Shown one piece after another: positions 14,864-22,927 of a stretch of 32,376 nt of DNA; the first letter of the stretch is position 1, and every line of letters starts with the position of its first letter. A model generated the notes under the pieces. It was not told the DNA's origin, did not search any database, and was given only the letters and a program-made list of their open reading frames with translations. The stretch is from an uncultured Clostridia bacterium. GTDB lineage: Bacteria; Bacillota; Clostridia; TANB77; CAG-508. The stretch covers positions 1-32,376 of the forward strand of contig CALXAP010000005.1 of the NCBI GenBank assembly GCA_944386325.1, in the 5' to 3' direction. Both the position numbers and the translations under genes were made by a program.

Positions 14864-15274
14864 ATGTTAAAAAAAGTTTATAGTATATTAATAATATTTA
14901 TTATTTTAATAGGAATAACAGTAACTGCAGTATATGCAGTAAATACAAGAAGTACAGATGAAAGTGAAGAAAATATTTCAAATGCAGAAACTAGTGGTGA
15001 GTATGAAGTAATGCCAATAAATGAGCCAATTGCAGAAGAAACACAAAAACAAGCAGATAATAATAAGGGATTTGGATTAATAGCAGTTGCATTATCTACA
15101 GGATTAGCTTGTATTGGTGCTGGTATAGCTGTTGCAACAGTTGGTTCAAGTTCTGTAGGTGCAATAAGTGAAAATCCAAAATTGCTTGGTAAAACAATAA
15201 TATTTGTTGGACTTGCAGAAGGTATTGCAATTTATGGTTTAATTATATCAATTATGATTTTAAATGAAATATAA
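14864..15274 (+). CDS. V/A-type ATPase ring subunit K (c) with N-terminal extension
   Basis: The rotor ring proteolipid, 136 residues. Residues 1-25 form a hydrophobic, signal-like helix ending VTAVYA. An acidic linker of about 40 residues (TDESEENISNAETSGEYE...) follows, then one hairpin: helix 1 from GFGLIAVALSTG with the small-residue repeat GAGIAVATVG, loop ISENPKLLGK, and helix 2 IIFVGLAEGIAIYGLII with the ion-binding Glu119. Enterococcal NtpK has two hairpins (four helices); this one has a single hairpin, like F-type or many archaeal c subunits. The N-terminal part may be a cleaved signal peptide. I cannot decide between H+ and Na+ from the visible residues. Confidence 0.92.
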   Translation: MLKKVYSILIIFIILIGITVTAVYAVNTRSTDESEENISNAETSGEYEVMPINEPIAEETQKQADNNKGFGLIAVALSTGLACIGAGIAVATVGSSSVGAISENPKLLGKTIIFVGLAEGIAIYGLIISIMILNEI

Positions 15275-15288
15275 TAGGAATGATTTAT

Positions 15289-15549
15289 ATGAAAATGTTT
15301 TGTATAAGTGATACTTTAGACATATCACTTGGATTAAGGCTTTCTGGAATTGAATATGTAATTTTAGAAAAACGAGATGAAGTATTGGAAAAATTAGATG
15401 AATTGTTAAAAGATAAAGATTATGGAATTATTATTTTAACAGATGAAATATATAAATTAGTTTCAGATAAAATAGAAATTTTAGAAAAAGAAAGAAATAT
15501 ACCTTTATTTATAAAAATTCCAGAAATAGGAGATGAAAAAAATGAATGA
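15289..15549 (+). CDS. V/A-type ATPase subunit F
   Basis: The small axle subunit at the bottom of the head (NtpG/AtpF), a Rossmann-like fold. The protein begins MKMFCISDTLDISLGLRLSGIE, matching the family's start (a strand, then a D-x-x-x-GF/LRLAGI stretch), and contains DYGIIILTDEIYKLV, the second conserved strand-helix unit. The usual proline-rich stretch near the end appears as IPLFIKIPEIG. With ATG 15289 it has 86 residues, a little short for the family (about 100). The earlier ATG at 15280 lies only one base past the GGA and is less likely. The 3' end overlaps the start of subunit E by 8 bp. Confidence 0.85.
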   Translation: MKMFCISDTLDISLGLRLSGIEYVILEKRDEVLEKLDELLKDKDYGIIILTDEIYKLVSDKIEILEKERNIPLFIKIPEIGDEKNE

Positions 15550-16120
15550 TATTAAAAATAAAATAGAAGAATTACGTGAAGATTGCATTCGAGAAGCTAA
15601 TATTGAAGCTGATGAGATGAATAAAAATATTGATGAGAAAATTGAAAATGATATAAAAGAGCAATTAGATGAATATAGTAAAAAACAGAGAATTAGATAT
15701 GATAGAGAAATGAAAGGATTTGAAAAACAATATAATATAAAGAAATATGAATTAGAAAAAAATTCAAAAATGAATTTATTAGAAAAACAAAAAGAAATAA
15801 TAATTGATTTAATTAATTCTGTAGAAAAGAAAATGAAAGATTTTGTGCACAGTGAAAAGTATTTTGATTACTTAGTAAAAAATATAAATAATTCATTAAA
15901 TAAAATTGGATCAAAAACTAACAGTGTAATTATTTATATAACTGATTATGATTATAATAGATATAGTAATATGTTATCAGCAAGTTTTAAAGATTATACT
16001 ATAAAAACAATAAGTGATGAAAATATTGGTGGATGCAAATGTTTGGATAAAGATTCTAATATTATTATAGATAATACAATAAGTTTGTTAATTAGGGAGA
16101 GAATAAATCAAATTTATTAG
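15542..16120 (+). CDS. V/A-type ATPase subunit E (peripheral stalk)
   Basis: Stalk subunit of 192 residues that, with the small G-type subunit, forms the stator rod between head and membrane. The first 115 residues are a single charged helix (for example DIKNKIEELREDCIREANIE). A globular C-terminal domain follows, with SVIIYITDYDYNRY and IGGCKCLDKDSNIIIDNTIS, then LLIRERINQIY; the GGxxxxxxDxxIxxDNT stretch is the family's best mark. I place the start at ATG 15542, 9 bases after AGGAG (15528-15532); ATG 15533 touches that site. It overlaps the F subunit gene and stands 15 bp before subunit A. Confidence 0.88.
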   Translation: MNDIKNKIEELREDCIREANIEADEMNKNIDEKIENDIKEQLDEYSKKQRIRYDREMKGFEKQYNIKKYELEKNSKMNLLEKQKEIIIDLINSVEKKMKDFVHSEKYFDYLVKNINNSLNKIGSKTNSVIIYITDYDYNRYSNMLSASFKDYTIKTISDENIGGCKCLDKDSNIIIDNTISLLIRERINQIY

Positions 16121-16135
16121 GAGTGATTATATACT

Positions 16136-17914
16136 ATGGGATATAAATATATAACAAAAGTTAATGGACCAGTAATAGTTGCAAGTGGTGATGCAGATTT
16201 TTCTATGCATGATATTGTTTTAGTTGGTAATTTAAAGTTATTAGGTGAGGTAATAAATTTAAATGGACAAGATGCAATTATACAAGTATATGAAGATACA
16301 TCTGGGCTAAAAATTGGAGAAGAAGTTGAAGGAACAGATGCTCCTTTATCTTTAACATTAGCTCCTGGAATAATAGGAAATGTTTTTGATGGAATACAAA
16401 GACCCTTACATGTTTTAAGAAATATAGAAGGTGATTTTATTTCAAGAGGTTTGAATATAGATTCAATAGATACAGAAAAAAAATGGAAATATACACCTAT
16501 AGCAAAAGTAGGAGAAAAGATAACTAAGGGTTCTTTTATAGGAGAAGTAAAAGAAACACAAAGCATTACAAATAAAATAATGTATTCAAAAGATAAAGAG
16601 GTTGAATTAATAGAAGTTGCAAATGAAGGAGAATATACAGTAAATGATATAATAGCTAAAGTTAAAGATAAACAAGGAAATATAGAAAATATAACAATGG
16701 TACAAAAATGGCCAGTTAGAATGCAAAGAGGATATAAAAAGAGAATAGTTTCTAGTGAGCCATTAATTACAGGACAAAGAATAATAGATAGTGTATTTCC
16801 TATAGCAAAAGGTGGTACAGCTGCAATTCCTGGAGGATTTGGTACAGGAAAAACAGTATTACAACATCAATTGGCTAAATGGAGTGATGCAGACATTATA
16901 GTATATATAGGATGTGGTGAAAGAGGAAATGAAATGACAGAAGTTTTAGAAGATTTCCCTAAGTTACTAGATCCTAGAACTAATAGACCACTAATGGAAA
17001 GAACTGTATTAATTGCAAATACATCTAACATGCCTGTTGCAGCAAGAGAAGCTTCAATATATACAGGAATAACAATTGCTGAATATTATAGAGATATGGG
17101 ATACAATGTTGCTGTTATGGCTGATTCTACTTCTCGTTGGGCAGAGGCATTAAGGGAAATTTCTGCTAGACTAGAAGAGATGCCAGCAGAAGAAGGTTTT
17201 CCATCATATTTGCCATCAAGATTATCAGAGTTTTATGGTAGAGCTGGCATGGTTGAAAATTATAATGATACTACAGGTTCTATTACAATTATAGGTGCTG
17301 TTTCACCACAAGGAGGGGATTTTTCAGAACCTGTTACTCAAAATACAAAGAGATTTATACATGTATTTTGGGCATTAGATAGAGAATTAGCATATCAGAG
17401 ACATTATCCAGCAGTAAATTGGATGATAAGTTATAGTGAATATGCTCAAAGATTAGAAGATTGGTATATAGATAATGTAAGTGTAGATTTTTATGAGTAT
17501 AGAAAAAGAATTATAGAATTATTAGGTGAAGAAAATAGTTTACTTGAGATTTCTAAAGTTGTTGGGAAAGATGTTTTGCAAGATAATAAAAAATTAGTAC
17601 TCAGAGCATGTCAATCTATAAGAAGTGGTTTTTTAATGCAAAATTCTATGGATGATGTAGATACTTACGTGCCTTTAGAAAAGCAATATAGAATGATGCA
17701 AACTATAATAATGTTATATGATGCTTCATCAAAATTGATTGATAAGGGAATTCCTTTATCAGAAATAAATGAGTTAGGATATTTTGATGAGTATTCTAAA
17801 TTAAAATTTAATATAAAAAATGATGAGATTTATAAATTTAATGAAATAGATGAAAAATATAAAAATGGTTTAAAGAGATTAGAAGATGAATACAGATATC
17901 ATATAATAGATTAA
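16136..17914 (+). CDS. V/A-type ATPase catalytic subunit A
   Basis: Catalytic head subunit, 592 residues, the usual length. In order: N-terminal beta barrel beginning [14 protein letters not shown], the A-subunit-specific insert (about 110-190), the nucleotide domain with P-loop GGFGTGKTV (about 232-240), the catalytic Glu in [10 protein letters not shown], then [14 protein letters not shown] and [20 protein letters not shown], and the C-terminal helical domain. GGFGTGKT replaces the commoner GAFGxGKT, with all catalytic residues kept. ATG 16136 follows GGAGTGAT. Subunit B follows after one base. Direction of work (ATP synthesis or ion pumping) cannot be read from the sequence. Confidence 0.97.
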   Translation: MGYKYITKVNGPVIVASGDADFSMHDIVLVGNLKLLGEVINLNGQDAIIQVYEDTSGLKIGEEVEGTDAPLSLTLAPGIIGNVFDGIQRPLHVLRNIEGDFISRGLNIDSIDTEKKWKYTPIAKVGEKITKGSFIGEVKETQSITNKIMYSKDKEVELIEVANEGEYTVNDIIAKVKDKQGNIENITMVQKWPVRMQRGYKKRIVSSEPLITGQRIIDSVFPIAKGGTAAIPGGFGTGKTVLQHQLAKWSDADIIVYIGCGERGNEMTEVLEDFPKLLDPRTNRPLMERTVLIANTSNMPVAAREASIYTGITIAEYYRDMGYNVAVMADSTSRWAEALREISARLEEMPAEEGFPSYLPSRLSEFYGRAGMVENYNDTTGSITIIGAVSPQGGDFSEPVTQNTKRFIHVFWALDRELAYQRHYPAVNWMISYSEYAQRLEDWYIDNVSVDFYEYRKRIIELLGEENSLLEISKVVGKDVLQDNKKLVLRACQSIRSGFLMQNSMDDVDTYVPLEKQYRMMQTIIMLYDASSKLIDKGIPLSEINELGYFDEYSKLKFNIKNDEIYKFNEIDEKYKNGLKRLEDEYRYHIID

Positions 17915-17933
17915 ATTGAAAGGAATGGTTGTT

Positions 17934-19271
17934 TTGAAAGCTGAATATATCGGTTTAGAAAAAATAAATGGACCATTAGTATTTATAAAAACACCAAAGG
18001 ATATATCTTTTAATGAACAAGTAGAATTGGTATTAAAAAATGGAGAAGTTAGAATAGGTAATGTAATTTTATTGGATAAAGATATTACAGCTATTCAAGT
18101 ATATGAAGGTAGTAATGGTATAAATTTAAATGGGACAAAAACTGTTTTAAAGGGAAAATCTCTTGAAATAAAACTATCTGAAGATATGTTAGGTAGAGTT
18201 TTTAATGGTATTGGTGAACCAATAGATGGTTTAGGAGAGGTTAATTCAGATATAAAAAGAGATATAAATGGGAGTGCAATTAATCCTGTTGCTAGAAAAT
18301 ATCCTAGAAATTATATAGAGACAGGAATCTCTTCTATAGATGGGTTATTTTCCCTAATCAGAGGACAAAAATTACCAATTTTTTCAGGAAGTGGTCTACC
18401 ACATAATGAATTGGCAGAAAAAATTATAAGAGATTCAAATATAACAGGTGAAGGAAAATTTGCTGTTGTTTTTGGAATGATGGGTGTAGAATATGAAACA
18501 GCTAGCTTTTTTAGAAAAAGTTTTGAAGAAAGTGGAGCACTTTCTAAGGTTGTTATATTCCAAAATTTATCAAATGATCCATCAATAGAAAGAATATTAA
18601 CACCAAGAGTTGCATTAACGTGTGCTGAATACCTTGCATTTGATTTAGACTATCAAGTATTGGTTGTTTTGACAGATATGACTGCATATGCTGAAAGCTT
18701 AAGAGAGATATCTTCTTTAAAAGGAGAAATTCCTAGTAGAAAGGGATATCCAGGATATTTATATAGTGACTTAGCTTCAATATATGAAAGAGCAGGAATG
18801 ATACTTGGAAAAGAAGGTTCAATAACTCAAATACCAATTTTAACAATGCCTAATGATGATATATCAAATCCTATACCAGATACTACAGGATATATTACAG
18901 AAGGTCAAATTGTTCTTTCTAGAGAATTATTTCAAAAAGGGATTGAACCTGCAATAAATATTTTAGACTCACTTTCAAGATTAATGAAAGATGGAATAGG
19001 AAAAGATTATACAAGAGAAGACCATAAAAAAATATCAGATCAATTATTTTCATCATATTCAAAAGTTCAAGATGTAAGAGCACTAGCTAAAGTGCTAGGT
19101 GAAAATGATTTGTCAGATATGGATAGGTTATATTTAAAATTCGGAGATGAATTTGAAAAAAGATTTATAAATCAAAATAAGGATGAGAGAAGAAATATTT
19201 CTGAAACTTTAGATTTAGGTTTAGAAATATTAGAAATATTGCCAAAGAGTGAATGGGATAAATTTAACTAA
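17934..19271 (+). CDS. V/A-type ATPase regulatory subunit B
   Basis: Non-catalytic head subunit that alternates with A in the hexamer. It starts with [16 protein letters not shown], the barrel domain, followed by [14 protein letters not shown], then [26 protein letters not shown], a hallmark of B subunits. [20 protein letters not shown] stands where A has its P-loop and lacks the Walker lysine, as it should. [21 protein letters not shown] and [20 protein letters not shown] follow. The frame is open from 17916, but AAAGGA (17919-17924) is placed for TTG 17934, giving 445 residues and the expected family N-terminus. It lies between A and D in the operon. Confidence 0.96.
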   Translation: MKAEYIGLEKINGPLVFIKTPKDISFNEQVELVLKNGEVRIGNVILLDKDITAIQVYEGSNGINLNGTKTVLKGKSLEIKLSEDMLGRVFNGIGEPIDGLGEVNSDIKRDINGSAINPVARKYPRNYIETGISSIDGLFSLIRGQKLPIFSGSGLPHNELAEKIIRDSNITGEGKFAVVFGMMGVEYETASFFRKSFEESGALSKVVIFQNLSNDPSIERILTPRVALTCAEYLAFDLDYQVLVVLTDMTAYAESLREISSLKGEIPSRKGYPGYLYSDLASIYERAGMILGKEGSITQIPILTMPNDDISNPIPDTTGYITEGQIVLSRELFQKGIEPAINILDSLSRLMKDGIGKDYTREDHKKISDQLFSSYSKVQDVRALAKVLGENDLSDMDRLYLKFGDEFEKRFINQNKDERRNISETLDLGLEILEILPKSEWDKFN

Positions 19272-19288
19272 CATTCTGGAGGAGAAAT

Positions 19289-19915
19289 ATGGAGAATCAA
19301 TATTTACCAACAAAGACTAATTTATTAAAGATTAAAGCTTCTATAAAATTATCAAAACAAGGAAGAGAATTGTTAGAAAGAAAAAGAATTATATTGTTAA
19401 GAGAAAAAGAAAAATATATTGAACAAGTAGAAGATTTAAGAGAAGAAATGGGAAACTTATTCAAGGAGGCATTTTCTTTATTTAAACAGGCAAATGTGGA
19501 TATGGGAATAAATCTAATATCAGATATTTCAGAAGAAATTCCTAAAGAAAAAAGTATAAGTATAAAATATAAAACTATAATGGGAGTTGAAATTCCATCT
19601 ATTATATTTAGAAAAAACGAGAAAAAGGAAAATTTGAATTTTGGATTTTATAATACTACTATTTCTTTTGATAAAGCTGTTATAAAGTTTAATGAAATAA
19701 AAGAAAAATTAATTATGCTTACAGAATTAGAAAATACAATTAAAAGACTTGATATTGCGATTACAAAAGTACGCACACGTTCTAATGCACTTGAAAATAT
19801 TATTATACCAAGAGATGAAAAAGTAGCTAAAAAAATACAAGAAACTTTAGAGGAAAAAGATAGAGAAGATTTTTCAAGATTGAAACTGATAAAAAGAAAA
19901 TTAGGTAACTATTAA
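19289..19915 (+). CDS. V/A-type ATPase subunit D (central axle)
   Basis: The rotor axle that turns inside the A3B3 head, 208 residues. It begins YLPTKTNLLKIKASIKLSKQ, close to the family start (PTrs-L-xxLkxrLxxAxxG), and is made of two long antiparallel helices (residues about 10-70 and 130-200) around a small strand region. The end carries RTRSNALENIIIPR, the most conserved stretch of subunit D. ATG 19289 is 7-8 bases after GGAGGAG. It is the last gene of the ATPase operon; the next promoter starts 27 bp after its stop. No clear terminator separates it from the L21 leader. Confidence 0.93.
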   Translation: MENQYLPTKTNLLKIKASIKLSKQGRELLERKRIILLREKEKYIEQVEDLREEMGNLFKEAFSLFKQANVDMGINLISDISEEIPKEKSISIKYKTIMGVEIPSIIFRKNEKKENLNFGFYNTTISFDKAVIKFNEIKEKLIMLTELENTIKRLDIAITKVRTRSNALENIIIPRDEKVAKKIQETLEEKDREDFSRLKLIKRKLGNY

Positions 19916-19941
19916 TAGAAAAAATCTATGTAAAAAATTAT

Positions 19942-19970
19942 TTGACAACTAAGTTAAATCATGTTAAAAT
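19942..19970 (+). promoter_or_regulatory. Promoter of the rplU-rpmA operon
   Basis: TTGACA (19942-19947), a 17-bp spacer and TAAAAT (19965-19970). It predicts a transcript beginning near 19977, at the start of the L21 leader. Confidence 0.8.
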
Positions 19971-19976
19971 AAACAA

Positions 19977-20063
19977 ATGTAAGCCGCATATTCAAGGTGC
20001 AAAAATGTCCAAATATAGTAAGGACTACCTAAAGTAATGGTTTAGCGAGTATACGAAAAGGGA
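19977..20063 (+). ncRNA. Ribosomal protein L21 leader RNA
   Basis: This is a structured leader between the promoter and rplU. UAAGCC (19980-19985) can pair with GGUUUA (20039-20044). GGU plus GUCC (19996-19998, 20007-20010) pair with GGAC plus ACC (20022-20025, 20027-20029). CGCAUAUUC (19985-19993) is partly complementary to GAGUAUACG (20047-20055). Firmicutes carry a conserved L21 leader at this position that is thought to bind L21 for feedback control; AGCCGCA...GGUGC fits my memory of that motif. A covariance-model search would settle it. Confidence 0.7.
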
Positions 20064-20075
20064 GGTGTACATATA

Positions 20076-20414
20076 ATGTACGCAATTATTGAAGCTTGTG
20101 GAAAGCAATATAAAGTATCAGAAGGAGATACAGTTTTTTTCGAAAAATTAGATGTAGAAGAAGGAAAGAAAGTTAATTTTGACAAAGTTGTTTTAGTATC
20201 TGACAATGGAGAAGTTAATATTGGAAATCCTTTTGTGAAAGGTGTGAAAGTAGAAGGTAAAGTTCTTTCACATGGAAAAGATAAAAAGATAATTGTTTAT
20301 AAAATGAAGCCAAAAGCTAATTATAGAAGAAAACAAGGTCATAGACAACCATATACAAAGGTTGAAATAACTTCTATAAAAACAAAATCAACACAAACTA
20401 AAAAAGAAGCTTAG
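20076..20414 (+). CDS. rplU: 50S ribosomal protein L21
   Basis: Large-subunit ribosomal protein, 112 residues. It starts [20 protein letters not shown], the typical L21 opening (YAII-x-xGGKQYKV), and contains [18 protein letters not shown] and the rRNA-contacting [19 protein letters not shown] near the end, a signature of the family. AGGGAGGTG precedes ATG 20076. It is first in a two-gene operon with rpmA, under the leader RNA. The intergenic region to rpmA is only 49 bp; the ribosomal-processing protease gene prp, which often lies here in Firmicutes, is absent. Confidence 0.97.
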   Translation: MYAIIEACGKQYKVSEGDTVFFEKLDVEEGKKVNFDKVVLVSDNGEVNIGNPFVKGVKVEGKVLSHGKDKKIIVYKMKPKANYRRKQGHRQPYTKVEITSIKTKSTQTKKEA

Positions 20415-20463
20415 TATTTAATTTATAATATTATATTAACATGAGTCAAAAGGAGGGAGTATA

Positions 20464-20730
20464 ATGGCACATAAAAAAGGTCAAGGTAGTGTAAAAAATG
20501 GTAGAGATAGTGAGTCTAAACGTCTTGGCTTAAAAAGAGCTGATGGACAATTTGTACTTGCTGGAAATATATTAGTAAGACAAAGAGGAACAAAAATGCA
20601 CCCAGGAAATAATGTAGGAATAGGAAGCGATGATACTTTGTATGCACTTGTAAATGGAAAGGTAAAATTTGAAAGAAAAGGTAGAGATAAAAAACAAGTA
20701 AGTGTATATCCAGTAGCAGAAAGTAAATAG
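20464..20730 (+). CDS. rpmA: 50S ribosomal protein L27 (no cleavable N-terminus)
   Basis: Large-subunit protein whose N-terminal tail reaches the peptidyl-transferase centre; 88 residues. [20 protein letters not shown] is followed by [20 protein letters not shown] and [19 protein letters not shown], the full L27 core. In many Firmicutes L27 is made with an extra leader ending in FFA that the protease Prp removes. Here the protein begins directly with the mature-type AHKKG, as in E. coli. Together with the lack of prp between rplU and rpmA, this suggests a lineage that does not use this processing. AAGGAGGG lies before ATG 20464. Confidence 0.97.
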   Translation: MAHKKGQGSVKNGRDSESKRLGLKRADGQFVLAGNILVRQRGTKMHPGNNVGIGSDDTLYALVNGKVKFERKGRDKKQVSVYPVAESK

Positions 20731-20734
20731 AAAA

Positions 20735-20774
20735 AAGTTATGCTAAATATAAAAAATTTAGCATAGCTTTTTTT
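20735..20774 (+). terminator. Terminator of the rplU-rpmA operon
   Basis: AAGTTATGCTAAAT (20735-20748) pairs with ATTTAGCATAGCTT (20756-20769) with one G-U. A run of T follows to 20774. TTGCTT (20773-20778), an 18-bp spacer and TATAAT (20797-20802) just behind it may be the glmM promoter. Confidence 0.85.
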
Positions 20775-20830
20775 GCTTTTTTATATAATATAATAGTATA
20801 ATTAATCTTAATGAAAGGGGAATTTATAAT

Positions 20831-22186
20831 TTGAGAAAATATTTTGGTACTGATGGTATACGTAGGATTGCGAATACTCAACTTACACCAGAATTAGTTT
20901 TTAGAGTTGCAAAAGCAGGTGCATATGTTTTAGCAAAACATAGTGACCATATACCTACTATTTTAATAGGAAGAGATACAAGAATTTCTGGAACTCTAAT
21001 TGAAAGTGCAATGACTGCAGGTTTTTTAAGCTACGGAGCAAATGTAAAATTATTAGGAGTAATGCCAACACCAGCAGTTGCATATATAACAAGAAAAGTA
21101 AATGCTGATGCAAGTGTAGTAATATCTGCTTCACATAATACATATGAATTTAATGGTGTAAAGTATTTTAGCAATAAAGGAATGAAAATATCAGATGACA
21201 TAGAAGAAGAAATTGAAAATATAATGGATTCTGGAGCTATAAGTGGATTAACAGCTGTAAATGATAAAATAGGAATATCTGAAATTAGAGAAGATTTAGT
21301 AGAACATTATTATAATTTTTTTGATGAAAATTTTAAAAATGATTTTATAAATAAGAACTTTACTGTTGGTTTAGATGTTGCAAATGGAGCTACATATAAA
21401 GTTGCAGAGGAAGTATTTAAAAGATTAGGAATAAAATATAAAATAATAAATAATAATCCAGATGGAATAAACATAAATCAAAATTGCGGTTCTACACATT
21501 TAGAAAACTTACAAAAATTTGTTGTAGAAAATAAAATGAATTTAGGAATTGCTTATGATGGAGATGGAGACAGATGTTTAGCTGTAGATGATAAAGGCAA
21601 TATAATGGATGGCGACGTTATAATGGCTATAATTGCAAGATATTTAAAAGAAAAAGAAAAATTGAAAAATAATACAATTGTTTCTACTGTTATGAGTAAT
21701 ATAGGATTAAATAAGTTCTCAGAAGATAATAATATAAAATTAAAGCAAACAAAAGTTGGAGATAGATATGTATTAGAAGAAATGTTAAAAAATAATTATA
21801 ATTTTGGAGGGGAACAATCAGGACATATTATTTTTTTAGACAAAAATCCTACAGGAGATGGAATATTAACATCTTTGACATTAATAAAAGCAGTAATGGA
21901 AAGTAATTTATCTGCTTCAAAATTAAGAAATGTAATCAATATATATCCTCAAATTTTAATAAATGCAAGAGTGAGAGAAGAAAAGAAAAAACTATATAGA
22001 GAAGATCCAATAATAAATGAAGAAATAGGGAAATTAGAGCACGAAATGGAAAGTGAAGGTAGAGTTCTAATAAGGTCTTCAGGTACAGAACCTGTTATAA
22101 GAGTTATGATCGAAGGTAAAGATGAAAATAAAATATATGAAAAAGCAAAAAGACTATCTAATATTATCGAAGATAGATTAAATTAA
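20831..22186 (+). CDS. glmM: Phosphoglucosamine mutase
   Basis: The enzyme converts glucosamine-6-phosphate to glucosamine-1-phosphate, the step before UDP-GlcNAc for peptidoglycan and surface glycans. It has 451 residues, normal length. Domain order: N-terminal FGTDGIRRIAN, the phosphoserine loop VISASHNTYEFNGVKYF, the metal loop YDGDGDRCLAVD, the sugar-specificity loop NFGGEQSGHIIF, and the phosphate-binding RSSGTEPVIRVMIEG in domain 4. GEQSGH is the GlmM-type loop. In the phosphoserine loop, SHNT replaces the usual SHNP; the catalytic Ser is kept. The start is TTG 20831, about 10 bases after AAAGGGG; it gives the exact family N-terminus. A small membrane-protein gene follows after 23 bp. 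Confidence 0.96.
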   Translation: MRKYFGTDGIRRIANTQLTPELVFRVAKAGAYVLAKHSDHIPTILIGRDTRISGTLIESAMTAGFLSYGANVKLLGVMPTPAVAYITRKVNADASVVISASHNTYEFNGVKYFSNKGMKISDDIEEEIENIMDSGAISGLTAVNDKIGISEIREDLVEHYYNFFDENFKNDFINKNFTVGLDVANGATYKVAEEVFKRLGIKYKIINNNPDGININQNCGSTHLENLQKFVVENKMNLGIAYDGDGDRCLAVDDKGNIMDGDVIMAIIARYLKEKEKLKNNTIVSTVMSNIGLNKFSEDNNIKLKQTKVGDRYVLEEMLKNNYNFGGEQSGHIIFLDKNPTGDGILTSLTLIKAVMESNLSASKLRNVINIYPQILINARVREEKKKLYREDPIINEEIGKLEHEMESEGRVLIRSSGTEPVIRVMIEGKDENKIYEKAKRLSNIIEDRLN

Positions 22187-22209
22187 AATACAAAGGAGGA
22201 AATAGGGGT

Positions 22210-22548
22210 ATGTTTATTATTGACACATCAAATGCTGCAGTTATTATAATATGCCTTATGATAATTTGTTTATCTATATATTTAGGAAAAGAATTAAAAA
22301 AGAGTATATTACCACAAATTGTTTTAGGTTTAGAATTAATTTTATTGTTAATGCATGTTATTCAATTATTTACATTAGGTCCAGATGTATATGGAGTTAA
22401 GGATATGCTGATCAAATCTACAAGATTTGATTATGTATATATACTAATAACTTTCTTTGGATACTTATGGATAGACGATATAGAAGCTAAAGTTAAAAAT
22501 AAAAAAAGTGTAGATAATAGTTTAGATTGGTTTTGGAAAAAAATATAA
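22210..22548 (+). CDS. Small membrane protein, function unknown
   Basis: I do not recognise a family. The product has 112 residues and about three membrane helices: residues 8-27 (AAVIIICLMIICLSIYLG), 34-58 (ILPQIVLGLELILLLMHVIQ...) and 73-90 (FDYVYILITFFGYLWID). A basic C-terminal tail with KVKNKKS and a tryptophan-rich end (LDWFWKKI) follows. It starts at ATG 22210 behind AAAGGAGG and probably shares the glmM transcript. A strong terminator lies about 70 bp after its stop, so it closes this operon. A role in the cell envelope is only a guess from its neighbour. Confidence 0.8.
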   Translation: MFIIDTSNAAVIIICLMIICLSIYLGKELKKSILPQIVLGLELILLLMHVIQLFTLGPDVYGVKDMLIKSTRFDYVYILITFFGYLWIDDIEAKVKNKKSVDNSLDWFWKKI

Positions 22549-22618
22549 AAATCCTAGAACATATCTAATAAGAAATATATAAGATTTGTTATTTAAAAAA
22601 TAAGTGAAATATGTTAAA

Positions 22619-22675
22619 AAAACAGGTAAAATAAAGTAAATTTAAAAAATAAATTTGCTTTATTTTATCTGTTTT
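22619..22675. terminator. Long terminator hairpin after the glmM unit
   Basis: A 26-bp stem, 22619-22644 with 22650-22675, has two G-U pairs and a loop of five A. The outer arms are A-rich and T-rich, so it can act on both strands. Its length is unusual for a simple terminator. Confidence 0.8.
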
Positions 22676-22744
22676 CTAGTAAATATGAATTAGAGATTAT
22701 TATATCAAATTCTATAAACTATACAATAGAAAAAATATAATGTA

Positions 22745-22800
22745 TTGGCGAACAGTGTTCGCGCATCTACGGAGTTATTTCTTGAAAAATTTAATATATA
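22745..22800. repeat. Partial second copy of the GC-core hairpin repeat
   Basis: The stretch holds GGCGAAC, AGT, GTTCGC, then CTAC, then GAGTTATTTCTT, AAAAAT and TTAATATATA. It matches the right half of the element at 11112-11213 (GGCGAAC, GCT, GTTCGCC; CTAC; AGTTATTTCT; AAAAAATT; AATATATA), in the same orientation. The left arm is not recognisable here, so only the 6-bp core stem remains. It lies in the 379-bp gap before the glycan cluster; that gap also holds the terminator at 22619-22675 and the promoter at 22852-22880, and I see nothing else in it. Confidence 0.7.
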
Positions 22801-22851
22801 GATTCTACCTCTGAGTAGTTACAAAATCTATAGTTTGCATTTGTATTACGA

Positions 22852-22880
22852 TTGACATATAGTATTAATAAATATATAAT
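22852..22880 (+). promoter_or_regulatory. Consensus promoter of the glycan cluster
   Basis: TTGACA (22852-22857), a 17-bp spacer and TATAAT (22875-22880): a perfect sigma-A promoter. It gives a leader of about 40 nt before the first glycosyltransferase gene. Confidence 0.88.
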
Positions 22881-22927
22881 TATCTAAGCCAAGTGCTATA
22901 TGAAATTATAAATTTAAAGGGTGAATA

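Noticed and set aside
22745..22800. The second hairpin copy read as a simple terminator
   Set aside because: Its 6-bp core stem is not followed by a T-run and a much stronger terminator lies 70 bp upstream; similarity to the element at 11112-11213 explains it better.
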